Part shown: piece by piece, positions 45,234-54,388 of the stretch
How the letters are laid out: the number at the start of each line of letters is the position of its first letter
How positions within the stretch are numbered: position 1 is the stretch's first letter
Assembly: GCA_965208685.1 (NCBI GenBank)
Contig: CBDBPL010000007.1
Coordinates: 4,340,001-4,404,000 of the forward strand
Reading direction: 5' to 3'
Length of the DNA: 64,000 nucleotides
Source of the DNA: JAJEFO01 sp965208685
GTDB taxonomy: Bacteria > Pseudomonadota > Alphaproteobacteria > Rhodobacterales > Rhodobacteraceae
Translations under genes and position numbers: made by a program
Notes under the pieces: generated by a model
Databases searched by the model: none
The model's input: the letters and a program-made list of their open reading frames with translations, nothing else
Told to the model about the DNA's origin: nothing

Positions 45234-46112
45234 ATGACAAAGATCATCGACGTCATATCCCAGATGCGGAAACTGGACGGCAGGTTCCCGAAACGTGAAC
45301 AGCGCGTGGCAGATTTCGTGCTCTCCAACCTGGAACGTGCAACGCGCCTGACGCAGAACGAAATCGCGGAAGCGGCCGACGTCTCGGTCGCGACGGTGAA
45401 TCGATTCTGCCAGACCGTCGGCTGCGAGGGCTTCCGCGATTTCAACATCAAGCTCGCCCAAAGCGTGGCGGTAAGCCTGCAGTATCTTGGCGGGCCGAGC
45501 CGTACGGATTCCGAGTCCGAGCAACTCGTCACGCAAGTCTTTGGCGCACTAGTCGACACCCTCAATCTGGCACGTTTCCAGCTTGACAGCGAAGCCGTTC
45601 AGCAGAGCGTCTCGGTGCTGGCGAATGCACGGCGGATTTCGTTCATCGGCGTCGGTGGCGGCTCGGCCAACGTTGCCCGCGAAGGCGCCAACAGGTTCTT
45701 TCGTCTCGGGATTCCCACTGAGGCGCATGCAGACGGCTATTTTCAGCGCATGCTTGCCTCGACCCTTTCCGATGGTGATGTGATCTTTGCCATATCCGCG
45801 AGCGGTCAACCGGCCGAGCTTCTGGACAGCGTTGCAATCGCCAGACAGTACGGCGCGAAGTCCATCAGCCTGACCAAGGCCGGCACACCCCTCGCCAAGT
45901 CTGCCGACGTGTCAATCGAGATCGACATTCCTGAAGACCAGGACATCTACAAGCCTTCAGCCTCACGGCTTGTCTTCATTGCCATAATTGATGTGCTCGC
46001 CGCGGGCACGGCCCGCAAGCGCCCGGAGCTGGTAAAGGAGTACCTGCGCCGCATTCGCACCTCCATGATTGCACTCTCCGAAGACACGGGCCCAAAGCCG
46101 ATTGGCGACTGA
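45234..46112 (+). CDS. MurR/RpiR-family transcriptional regulator
   Basis: A 292-residue regulator with an N-terminal HTH_6 domain (about 1-77; KREQRVADFVLSNLERATRL, then the recognition helix in ADVSVATVNRFCQTVGC) and a C-terminal SIS phosphosugar/amino-sugar sensing domain (about 125-260; RRISFIGVGGGSANVAREG, FAISASGQPAELLDSVAI). The ligand is unknown. It is co-transcribed with ridA behind a palindrome that also occurs at the peptide-transporter promoter 15 kb away, which suggests it controls peptide or amino-acid-derivative uptake. Confidence 0.92.
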   Translation: MTKIIDVISQMRKLDGRFPKREQRVADFVLSNLERATRLTQNEIAEAADVSVATVNRFCQTVGCEGFRDFNIKLAQSVAVSLQYLGGPSRTDSESEQLVTQVFGALVDTLNLARFQLDSEAVQQSVSVLANARRISFIGVGGGSANVAREGANRFFRLGIPTEAHADGYFQRMLASTLSDGDVIFAISASGQPAELLDSVAIARQYGAKSISLTKAGTPLAKSADVSIEIDIPEDQDIYKPSASRLVFIAIIDVLAAGTARKRPELVKEYLRRIRTSMIALSEDTGPKPIGD

Positions 46113-47557
46113 CATCAAGCCCGGCTGATCTGCCCGCGGCATCCCACACGTGCCGGCCAAGGAGTGTTTCGTACGTGCAAGGAAGGGTCGTGCAAGGGCG
46201 ACAGGTGGCAATTCCTGTCTCTCGGCCAAGCCCTTGCGCGCCAACGTGGCCGCGCAGGCTTCCCCGGGCGTTGCTCGGCAGGCTGCGGAAGTGTCATTCG
46301 CGGGCACGAGACCCGTCTTCGACAGTTTGATTTGCAAACCTGTTTTGTTTCAACGGGTTGCGGGGCGCGAAGGAATTCTTGTCACTACGCGGCGGCATGG
46401 CCGGGTGACGTCCGGCGGGGATTCATATGCGTTTCAGGCTGATGTCCCGGTGTTTTCCTCCTCGATCCGGCGCTTGGCCTTCGGCAGCGTGACCCCGACG
46501 CACTGGGCAATCCTGCCGGCGACGCCGACGACTGCATCGCGCACGGCGAACCGCTTTCCGTCATGCGCGATGACCGTTTCGGTCATAGCGTTCAGGTCGC
46601 CCCGGCGCGCTCCGATCACGGACACGCTGCCTCCGGTCCTCCACCTGTTCCATGGCGGCAGGAACCGGGAAGATCCCTCACACTGGATCGTGCGCAGACC
46701 CGGACTTGCCAACGTCGACGATTTGTCGGCGCCACCTTGGATTGGAAGCTGCGCAGTTTGTGCCAGAAAGTGGAGGAGGATCCAAAGCAATGCGACTACA
46801 AGGCTGTCGGGGTCCCTGGACTGTTCCTGAGCGACGCACGAAGTTTCAGCGGAGACATTGAAGGACACAAACACGGCGAGACGGACCACGAGAGTTCGAA
46901 TGCTGTCGAGGCGGTCATGGCGCTTCGCAATCGGTCAAGAAGGTGCAAGTGCATGAATCCACCTCGACCATGGCCTGCCGAAGGGCCATTCGTGGTTCAG
47001 GATGTCGATATGGTGCCCAAACCTTCCCGCCGCGATCACAAGAGGTGGATAGAGGCAACAGGCCGGGTCGTTCGACTGCCTGGCCAAGTGCATGAACGCC
47101 GGGGATTTGCGTTGGGCGTGAATTTCCCGGGGCTTGATCCGGGAGAGCTGAATGGAGGCAACACGACCTAATATAGGCAAGGAGCGCGATCCGAGCCCGG
47201 AGATTGGCTCAAACTTGTTTCGTTCATTATCAAGAGTTGCACACAATCTTTGGCGCCTTTTGCAACATGATCGTGAATTTGGAGTAACGTGGACTTGCAA
47301 GCGCAAACGTGGAACGGCCAATCCTGGATCGAATCATTCGGCATGAACCTTAGGCCTCCAGCTCCATTCGGGATCTCGTGAACTTTCCGTCATGCCCCTC
47401 GGAACTTGACGATAGTTCCAGTTGTGCCTGACGCAGGATCCAAAGGAGGCTGCTCAAGAAACGGGTGCGCGCAATCTGACAAGTTGAATTGAACTTGGTG
47501 CAGATCGTCGAGCACGAACTTGAACTGTGCGCTTGCAAGTTCAAACCTGGAACTCTT
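46113..47557. other. 1.4-kb region without a supported gene
   Basis: Between rpiR and the acyl-CoA synthetase. On the minus strand, 46434-46600 translates to NAMTETVIAHDGKRFAVRDA and following residues ending at a stop, which looks more protein-like than its surroundings and may be the relic of a gene end. The part 47160-47557 is less GC-rich than the flanks and contains repeated GAACTTG/CAAGTTC words near 47480-47545 that can form weak stems just beyond the synthetase stop. Nothing else is recognisable. Confidence 0.4.
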
Positions 47558-49324
47558 TCAAGATTCGCTTGCTCCTGCCTCCAGCATCTCAACCATCTTG
47601 TCGCGCATCACGAATTTCTGCGGCTTTCCGGTGATTGTCATTGGCAGTTCGTCAACCACCCGGACATGCCTTGGAACCTTGAAATGCGCAATCAGTCCCT
47701 GCAGGGCCTCCCTCACCTCTTCCGCGGAAATCTCCGATCCGGGCCTTGCGACCACCCAGGCGCAGACCTCTTCGCCAAGGCGCTCGTCCGGAATGCCGAA
47801 GACCTGGGCGTCGCTCACCTTCGGATGCCTGATCAGGCATTCCTCCACCTCGCGCGGATAGATGTTTTCGCCGCCGCGGATGATCATGTCCTTAACGCGA
47901 CCGACAATCGAACAGAATCCCTCTTCGTCCAGGGCAGCCAGATCACCTGTATGCATCCATCCGTCCACGATGCTCTCGGCTGTCCTTTCGTCCTCCTGCC
48001 AATACCCTTTCATTACGGAATAGCCGCGCGTGCAAAGCTCGCCATGAGCGCCGACCGGAACGATCCGGCCTTCATCATCGATGATCTTGACTTCGAGATG
48101 GGGATGAACCCGACCTACGGTTTCGCATCGCCTGTCCGTCGAGTCGTCGACGAAACTCTGGAAGGACACCGGCGACGTTTCCGTCATGCCGTAGGCGATC
48201 GTGACCTCGCGCATGTTCATTTCCGAGTTGACGCGCCCCATGACGTCAACCGGGCAAGGGGCGCCCGCCATGATGCCGGTTCGCAGGCTGGACAGGTCGC
48301 GCGGCCTTCCTTCAAGAGCCTCCAGCATCGCGACGAACATCGTCGGGACGCCATAGACCGACGTGCACCGCTCCTTGGCCACGGCATCGAGAGTCTGGTT
48401 CGCATCGAAGCCTTCGCCTGGAAAGACCGCCGTGGCCCCCTTGCTGATCGCGCCCAGGACACCCATGACCATGCCGAAGCAGTGATAGAGCGGGACGGGG
48501 ATGGCCAGCCTGTCGGTCTCGGCCAGGCTGATCCTGTCGGTGACGAATCGGGCGTTGTTGACGATGTTGTAGTGCGAAAGGGTCGCCCCTTTGGGACTGC
48601 CGGTCGTGCCGGACGTGAACTGTATGTTGATCGCGTCGTCGGGGCTGAGGGTCTTGTCGATCTCCGGCAGCCTGAGCTGCTGGGCCGGACCGCCAAGCCT
48701 GCGGAGCTGTTCGAAGGAATACGTACCGGCCCCCGGTTCCTCTTCCATGAACACGACGCTGCGCAGCTGCGGGAGCCTGGCCGCGTGCAGCCGCCCCGGT
48801 TCGCATTCCTCTAGCTCAGGCGCGAGACCTCGAATCACGGCTGGATAGTCGGAGGTCCTGAACGAACCGGCCGCAACGAGCGCCCTGCACCCGACCTTGT
48901 TCAACGCGTATTCCAGTTCGGCCGGACGATAGGCCGGGTTGATGTTTACCAGCACGACACCCACCCGTGCGGTCGCAAGCTGTGTCAGGACCCATTCGAC
49001 GCGGTTCGGCGACCAGATGCCCAGGCGATCGCCCTTGCCGAGGCCCAATGCCAGAAGGCCGGATGCGACTTCGTCCACCGCCCGGTCTAGATCGTAGTAG
49101 CTCATCCTGACACCCTGCTCACAGAACACGGCGGCATCGCGCGGACCAAAGCGCGAGACCGCTCCGCTCAGGAGCTGCGGGATTGTGACATATGCCAGGG
49201 GCGGCTCCGACGGACCGCGGACGTAGGACAGCCCGTCCATCGGCGCAATCGCTTCAGCCGGTCCATCGGTCCTTGCGTCCCAATCGGAAATCCGTCTCGC
49301 AAGGCTTTCGTTCAGGATTGACAT
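47558..49324 (-). CDS. AMP-forming acyl-CoA synthetase
   Basis: A 588-residue ANL-superfamily ligase that activates a carboxylic acid with ATP and CoA. Motifs: P-loop FTSGTTGSPKGATLSH near 245; A5-like AYGMTETSPVSFQ near 370; YWQEDERTAESIVDGWMHTG with the ribose-binding Asp after it; hinge GRVKDMIIRGGENIYPREVE near 480; and the C-terminal catalytic Lys in ITGKPQKFVMR. ATG 49324 starts MSILNESLARRI. It is the last gene of the amide cassette, 14 bp after the ATPase-amidase fusion, so it probably activates the acid released by the amidase. Chain length preference cannot be read. Confidence 0.9.
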   Translation of the reverse strand: MSILNESLARRISDWDARTDGPAEAIAPMDGLSYVRGPSEPPLAYVTIPQLLSGAVSRFGPRDAAVFCEQGVRMSYYDLDRAVDEVASGLLALGLGKGDRLGIWSPNRVEWVLTQLATARVGVVLVNINPAYRPAELEYALNKVGCRALVAAGSFRTSDYPAVIRGLAPELEECEPGRLHAARLPQLRSVVFMEEEPGAGTYSFEQLRRLGGPAQQLRLPEIDKTLSPDDAINIQFTSGTTGSPKGATLSHYNIVNNARFVTDRISLAETDRLAIPVPLYHCFGMVMGVLGAISKGATAVFPGEGFDANQTLDAVAKERCTSVYGVPTMFVAMLEALEGRPRDLSSLRTGIMAGAPCPVDVMGRVNSEMNMREVTIAYGMTETSPVSFQSFVDDSTDRRCETVGRVHPHLEVKIIDDEGRIVPVGAHGELCTRGYSVMKGYWQEDERTAESIVDGWMHTGDLAALDEEGFCSIVGRVKDMIIRGGENIYPREVEECLIRHPKVSDAQVFGIPDERLGEEVCAWVVARPGSEISAEEVREALQGLIAHFKVPRHVRVVDELPMTITGKPQKFVMRDKMVEMLEAGASES

Positions 49325-49337
49325 GGTGGCCCCCCGT

Positions 49338-51695
49338 TCACATCGTGCGCCAGTCGCCGGCCTGCTCGAAGGCATGTGCGGCCTGGTAGAGCTTCATCTC
49401 GCAGAATCTCTCGCCGACCAGCATCATGCCGATCGGCAGGCCCTCGCTCAGGCCGCATGGAACGTTGAATGCGGGCAAGCCGCCGTTGAACGGTGCCGTG
49501 TTGCCGATCATCTCGAACGCACGCTGAACGTAGAGGCCGACGGAGCAATCCGCCGGCGGGATCTGCCGTGCCTTCATCGGCACGGTCGGCATCAGCAGCA
49601 GGTCATGTCGTCCCAGCACGTCCGAGTATGTCCGGTTGACCTTTCGCATCAGGTTCTGTGCCTTGCCGTAGAACCGCCCGCGGTACCGCTCCTGGAAGAA
49701 CTCGCCGAGGAACATGCAGACCTTGAGCGAGTGGGTCAGTTCGTCGGCCCTGTTTCGCCATTGGGCCATGTGATCCATCATCGAGGGCAGGAAGAGGCCC
49801 TTGTGGTTCGTGCCTCCGGAATTTCCGTGCATCATGTGGTCCTGCAGGCCCTCGACCGTGATTGCCGTCCAGCAGTCAACCGCGAGATGGTGCTCCGGTA
49901 TCGAGATCTCTTCGACCTGCGCGCCAAGCTCCCGGAAGCGTTCAGCGGCGGCAAGCACCTTCCTGTCGACGTCCGCCTCGCTCTCGGATCGACGGAACCC
50001 TTCCTTGAGGACCGCGATTCGGAGCCCCTGGGTCCCGCGACCCAGGGCCTCGGTGTAGCGGAACGTCTGCGGACGGCATTGGCGCGGGTCAAGGCCGTCC
50101 TCGCCGGCAAGGACCTCGAGCAGCAAGGCGTTGTCCGCGACGGTGTTCGTCACCGGCCCGACATGGTCAATCGTCTGCTCGATCGGCATGACGCCCGTGT
50201 AGGGAACGAGCCCGTGCGTGGGCTTCATGCCGTAGACGCCGCAATTTGAGGACGGGATGCGGATCGACCCCCCCTGATCCCCCGCGATGGCCATGTCGAC
50301 TTCCCCGGCGGCAACCAGCGCCGCCGACCCTCCGGACGAGCCGCCGGCCATGTAGCCGCGCTTCCAGGGATTGTGGATCGGGCCCTTGGCTCCGGTGTGC
50401 GAACCGCCCGAGAGGCAGAAGCTCTCGCAGTGCGCCTTGCCCGCGATGATGGCTCCGGCGTCCAGCATCCGGGTGACTATGGTCGCGTCGATTTCAGGCG
50501 TGTACCCCTCCATCACCGGCGAACCGTTCATCATCGGGACGCCGGCCAGGCAGATCGTGTCCTTGAGCGCAATGCGCCTGCCCTGAAGAGGACCGTCCGG
50601 CGCGCCCGGGATTTCCGTCTTGACGTACCACGCATTCAGCGGGTTTTCCGAAAGGTCCGGAAAGCGGCCCGGTGAACGGGGATAGCGCACAGGCGGCAGG
50701 TTGTCCGGAGTCGCGTCAAGCCGATCGTAGGCCTGCATGTAGGGTTCCATGACTTCGGAGTATTCCTTCAGCTCCTCGTCCGTCAGGCGCATCCCGAACC
50801 GGCTTGCCATGTCGCGCATCTGCGAAAGTGTCGGTCGTTTCACGGTCATGTTGGTCACCAGTTTTGGGGCGGCCGCCTGGTCCGGCAGTGCCGTTGGAGG
50901 GCTGGATTGCGTCTGGAGAGCGGGCGGCGGCGCCTGGCTCGGACCGCCTGTGCCACGCGTTGAACGGGCGGCTCCGAAACCGAGGAACTGGTCGACCTTG
51001 GCCTGGTCCGACAGGTCGGACTTTTGCAGCTCTCCGGTGATCCGGCCCCGCTCAAGGACAAGCACCCGGTCCGACAGGTCGGCAATGAAGTCGAAGTTCT
51101 GCTCGACCAGCAGGATGGAGATCCCCCTGCTTTCGCGTAGGTGAAGCAGCGTTCGCTCCATGTCCTCGATGATCGAGGGCTGGATGCCCTCGGTCGGCTC
51201 GTCCAGAAGCAGGAAGTCCGGATCCCCCATCAGGCATCGCGCCAAGGCCAGCAATTGCTGCTCGCCGCCCGACAGCGCTCCGCCAGCCCGGTCGGACAGG
51301 GCGCGCAGGCGAGGAAAATCCGACAGGATGGCCTCCAGGACATCGTCCTCGGAAGCGCCGGAATGAACATGCCATGCGAAGCGCAGGTTGTCGCGAACCG
51401 TCAACCGAGGGAAGATGCCCCGTCCCTGGGGAACGTATCCCACGCCAAGTCCGGCGCGTTCGTGCGGCGGCATCCGGGTGACGTCCTCGGCGCGGAACCT
51501 GATCGTCCCGGACCCGGCGGGCAGGAAACCCATTACGGTCTTGAGAAGCGTGGTCTTGCCCATGCCGTTGTGGCCAAGAATGCCAACGACTTCGCCATGG
51601 GCGACCGCGAAGTCGACGCCATGCAGTATCGGCACCCTGCCATATCCGCCTTCGAGTCCCGTGACTTTCAGCACGTCCGTCGCGCTCCCGTTCAT
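49338..51695 (-). CDS. LivF-type ABC ATPase fused in frame to an amidase
   Basis: One continuous 785-codon frame. Residues 1-240 are a branched-chain/amide-type ABC ATPase: Walker A GHNGMGKTT (41-49), signature LSGGE (141-145), Walker B FLLLDEPTEG (161-170), H-loop region LLVEQN. Residues 241-282 are a Pro/Ala/Gln/Ser-rich linker. Residues 283-785 are a full amidase-signature enzyme: Lys378 in IALKDT, cis-Ser453 in GGSSGGSAAL and nucleophile Ser477 in GDQGGSIRIPSS. No stop or frameshift separates them. An internal Met at 283 (position 50849) could also give free amidase, though its upstream sequence is a weak ribosome site. The gene starts one base after livG ends. The product would tether amide hydrolysis to the importer. 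Confidence 0.9.
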   Translation of the reverse strand: MNGSATDVLKVTGLEGGYGRVPILHGVDFAVAHGEVVGILGHNGMGKTTLLKTVMGFLPAGSGTIRFRAEDVTRMPPHERAGLGVGYVPQGRGIFPRLTVRDNLRFAWHVHSGASEDDVLEAILSDFPRLRALSDRAGGALSGGEQQLLALARCLMGDPDFLLLDEPTEGIQPSIIEDMERTLLHLRESRGISILLVEQNFDFIADLSDRVLVLERGRITGELQKSDLSDQAKVDQFLGFGAARSTRGTGGPSQAPPPALQTQSSPPTALPDQAAAPKLVTNMTVKRPTLSQMRDMASRFGMRLTDEELKEYSEVMEPYMQAYDRLDATPDNLPPVRYPRSPGRFPDLSENPLNAWYVKTEIPGAPDGPLQGRRIALKDTICLAGVPMMNGSPVMEGYTPEIDATIVTRMLDAGAIIAGKAHCESFCLSGGSHTGAKGPIHNPWKRGYMAGGSSGGSAALVAAGEVDMAIAGDQGGSIRIPSSNCGVYGMKPTHGLVPYTGVMPIEQTIDHVGPVTNTVADNALLLEVLAGEDGLDPRQCRPQTFRYTEALGRGTQGLRIAVLKEGFRRSESEADVDRKVLAAAERFRELGAQVEEISIPEHHLAVDCWTAITVEGLQDHMMHGNSGGTNHKGLFLPSMMDHMAQWRNRADELTHSLKVCMFLGEFFQERYRGRFYGKAQNLMRKVNRTYSDVLGRHDLLLMPTVPMKARQIPPADCSVGLYVQRAFEMIGNTAPFNGGLPAFNVPCGLSEGLPIGMMLVGERFCEMKLYQAAHAFEQAGDWRTM

Positions 51696-51696
51696 C

Positions 51697-52413
51697 TCAG
51701 CCCTTCCTTCCGAGGTAGACGCTGCGCACCACGGGGTCGGACATGACGCGGTCCACGTGGTCTTCCAACATCACCTTCCCCTGATGAAAGACCGTGACCG
51801 TCTCGGCGATCGAGCGAATGAACTGCATGTCGTGCTCGACGATGACGAGCGCGGCCTGCCTGTTCAGCTCGTGGATGATGCTGGCCAGCCTCTCGACATC
51901 CTCGGCGCCCAGGCCGGCCGCCGGCTCGTCGAGCAGGATCAACCAGGGATCGCCAGCGGCGACCAGCCCGAGCTCCACGCGCTGCCTTTCGCCGTGCGCC
52001 AGCCGTCCAAGACCGTCCTTCGCGATCGCTTCCAGGTTCAGGAGCTCGATGACTTCCCGCGTCTTTCGATCCGCCTCTCGAGGGCCGTGAAACCGCCGCG
52101 CTGCCAGCCAGATGTTCTCGCGGACGCTGAGGGAATCCAGGACATTGGGTGTCTGGGTCTTTATCCCGACACCGAGCGAGGCGACCTGATGCGGCATCCA
52201 TCCGGTGGTCTCGATGCCGCGCATCCAGACCTCGCCCTCGGTCGGGGACTGCAGGCCGGTGACACACTTGAAGAAGGTGGACTTTCCTGCGCCATTCGGG
52301 CCGATCAGGCATCGAAGCTCCCGGGCCTGAAGCCTGAAGTCCACCCTGTTCGCCGCGACGACGCCGCCAAAGCGCATGGTGAGACCGTGGGTTTCGAGAG
52401 CGATCTCAGCCAT
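51697..52413 (-). CDS. LivG-type ABC transporter ATPase
   Basis: A 238-residue ATPase of the branched-chain amino-acid/urea/amide transporter class. Walker A GPNGAGKST near residue 38; the Q-loop region is unusual for the class (GIKTQTPNVLDSLSVREN); the signature is LAHGERQRVELGLV rather than LSGGQ, which is common in UrtD-type ATPases; Walker B ILLDEPAAGLG; H-loop VEHDMQFI. It overlaps livM by eight bases and precedes the ATPase-amidase fusion. Confidence 0.92.
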   Translation of the reverse strand: MAEIALETHGLTMRFGGVVAANRVDFRLQARELRCLIGPNGAGKSTFFKCVTGLQSPTEGEVWMRGIETTGWMPHQVASLGVGIKTQTPNVLDSLSVRENIWLAARRFHGPREADRKTREVIELLNLEAIAKDGLGRLAHGERQRVELGLVAAGDPWLILLDEPAAGLGAEDVERLASIIHELNRQAALVIVEHDMQFIRSIAETVTVFHQGKVMLEDHVDRVMSDPVVRSVYLGRKG

Positions 52414-53443
52414 TCAGCCACTCCCGGCGCGGCCGCCGGCGCCGCTGACGGACGCGTCCGCGCTGTCGTTGCCCGAATCCGGCCTTCCAGAGCTCCGACA
52501 GGGCCGGAACGACACCCTTGGGCAGGAAGAGCACGAAGAGCACCAGGACAAGGCCCGTGACAAGGGCGTTGTCGATGACGGCCTGCTGTCCGAGCAGGAA
52601 CTTGAGGTAGGCGAGTCCGGCCGCGCCAATGACGGGCCCAAGGCGTGTCCCGAGCCCTCCGACGATGCACCAGATGATGATTTCAGCCGACTGGCCAAGG
52701 GAGAAGAGGTTGGGCGTGACGATTTCCGCCCAGTTCGCGAAGAGCCCGCCGGCCAGTCCGGCGATGGCGGCCCCGATGGCGAACATCACCGTCTTGCGCG
52801 CCCGCACGTCGTAGCCCATCAGCGACATGCGGGTCTCGTTTTCCCGAATGCCAATTGCGATGCGTCCGAAGCTGGACCGGAGCAGGGCCGTCACGAGAAT
52901 GTAGACCAGGCCCAGCAAGACGGCGCAGACATGGAAGTAGCTGTCTCCCCAGATGTATGCGTCCGGAACGCCCGGCACGTTCAAGGTCGGGAAGCCGGGG
53001 ATGCCGTTGAATCCGCCGAGGCGTGCGTTGCCGATCACGTATTGCGGGCCGGCTGTCGAGTTGATGACCTTGAACAGGATGAGGGTGACAACCAGGGTGA
53101 TGACGCCGAGGTAGACGTCGCCGAGGCGCCCGTAGAACATCATCGCGCCCAGAAGCGCGGCGAAGAAGGCCGGAACCAGCACCGCCAGGATCATTGGAAC
53201 GGTGCTTTCGCCGATGTTGATCGCGAAGATTGCGTAGGCGTATGCGCCCAGGCCGAAGAACGCCGCCTGGCCAAAGCAGAGAATGCCCCCAAACCCCCAG
53301 ATCAGGCCGAGACTGAGACCCAGCATGCCATAAATTGCCAGAACGGTGAGCGTGTATGTGCCGATGACCAAGGGCAGCGCCCAGATCAGGACGCCCGTGA
53401 CGAGGGCGATCATGACGGCATCCCGGGTCAGGCCGCCTGGCAT
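52406..53443 (-). CDS. LivM-type ABC permease
   Basis: A 345-residue inner-membrane permease with about nine hydrophobic segments, including LVTGVLIWALPLVIGTYTLT and GMLGLSLGLIWGFGGILCFG, the LivM/UrtC family motif. IRENETRMSLMGYDVRARKT near 240 is the cytoplasmic EAA-like loop. ATG 53443 overlaps the livH stop (TGATG); a GTG three bases upstream is an alternative. It pairs with LivH to form the channel. Confidence 0.92.
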   Translation of the reverse strand: MPGGLTRDAVMIALVTGVLIWALPLVIGTYTLTVLAIYGMLGLSLGLIWGFGGILCFGQAAFFGLGAYAYAIFAINIGESTVPMILAVLVPAFFAALLGAMMFYGRLGDVYLGVITLVVTLILFKVINSTAGPQYVIGNARLGGFNGIPGFPTLNVPGVPDAYIWGDSYFHVCAVLLGLVYILVTALLRSSFGRIAIGIRENETRMSLMGYDVRARKTVMFAIGAAIAGLAGGLFANWAEIVTPNLFSLGQSAEIIIWCIVGGLGTRLGPVIGAAGLAYLKFLLGQQAVIDNALVTGLVLVLFVLFLPKGVVPALSELWKAGFGQRQRGRVRQRRRRPRREWLNG

Positions 53444-54309
53444 CACGGCCTGCCTTTGAAGAACGTGCCGGTGACGCCCTGCGGGAGAATCCTGAGAAGA
53501 ACGACGGCCGCAACGAGCAACGCGACCTCGCCGATGACCGGCGAGATCGCGAAGGTGAACGCCTGGTTCACCAAGCCGAAGAGGCTCGCGCTCGAAAGCA
53601 GTCCCGCGACCAGGGAGGGGCCGCCCGCGATGACGGTAATGAACGCCTTTGCAATGTACGCGCCGCCTGACGAGGGAACGAGCCCGACCAGCGGCGCAAG
53701 GACGGCGCCGGCCAGTCCCGACAAGGCTGAGCCGCAGAAAAAGGTTGCCATGTAGATGCGGTCGGGGCTGTAGCCCAGCGCAGCCGCCATGTCCGGCCTT
53801 TGCATCGTGCCTCGCGCGACGAGTCCGGCGCGCGTGCCTTTCAGTACCGAAAGCATCGCCGCAAGCAGCAGCGCAGCGACCACGATTATGAAGAAATTGT
53901 AGCCGTTGACCTGATAGTTTCCGATGGAGAAGCCGGGGATCGGGGTAGAGATGCCGGTCGTCGTGTTCCCGAAGATCATCGTCGCGAGCCCGATGAAGAA
54001 CAGGCTCAGTCCCCAGGTCGCAAGCATCGTGTCAACCAGGCGCCCGTAGAGATGGCGGATCACGAGCCGTTCGACGACAAGACCGACCAGTCCGACGACA
54101 AGCGGCGCAATCACCAGCATGGCAACGAAAACGTTCACGCCGAGATTCACGGCGGTGATCGTCGCGTAGCCGCCCATCATCATGAACTCTCCATGCGCGA
54201 GGTTGATCACCTTGATCATGCCGAAGACGATGGCCAGCCCGGCGCTGACGAGGATCAGCGAGGCGACCCCGTAGAGGACTTCGACAAGGACGACGGCGTA
54301 CAGGTCCAT
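53443..54309 (-). CDS. LivH-type ABC permease
   Basis: A 288-residue permease of the LivH/UrtB family. LVSAGLAIVFGMIKVINLAH followed by GEFMMMGGYATITAV is the hallmark start, with ARGTMQRPDMAAALGYSPDR in the cytoplasmic loop and about eight membrane segments. ATG 54309 (MDLYAVVLVEVLYG) is preferred to the GTG at 54315. It follows the substrate-binding gene across an 80-bp spacer containing a hairpin. Confidence 0.92.
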   Translation of the reverse strand: MDLYAVVLVEVLYGVASLILVSAGLAIVFGMIKVINLAHGEFMMMGGYATITAVNLGVNVFVAMLVIAPLVVGLVGLVVERLVIRHLYGRLVDTMLATWGLSLFFIGLATMIFGNTTTGISTPIPGFSIGNYQVNGYNFFIIVVAALLLAAMLSVLKGTRAGLVARGTMQRPDMAAALGYSPDRIYMATFFCGSALSGLAGAVLAPLVGLVPSSGGAYIAKAFITVIAGGPSLVAGLLSSASLFGLVNQAFTFAISPVIGEVALLVAAVVLLRILPQGVTGTFFKGRP

Positions 54310-54347
54310 GGGCACAGGAATCCGTTGGAGAAGAGCGTTGCTTCGCG

Positions 54348-54369
54348 CGGGGCGGCATTCGCCGCCCCG
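54348..54369 (-). terminator. Hairpin after the amide-binding protein gene
   Basis: CGGGGCGGC (54348-54356), loop ATTC, GCCGCCCCG (54361-54369): nine perfect pairs, no T-run. It probably causes partial attenuation and raises binding-protein mRNA relative to the permease genes. Confidence 0.65.
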
Positions 54370-54388
54370 GCCAGGTCGTCGGGAGGAG

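Noticed and set aside
47480..47545. Rho-independent terminator after the acyl-CoA synthetase
   Set aside because: GAACTTG/CAAGTTC words can pair, but the stems are weak and no T-run follows.
50849..51000. Two separate genes (LivF and amidase) split by an unnoticed stop
   Set aside because: The linker region is open in one frame throughout. The internal Met could allow a second product but does not break the fusion.
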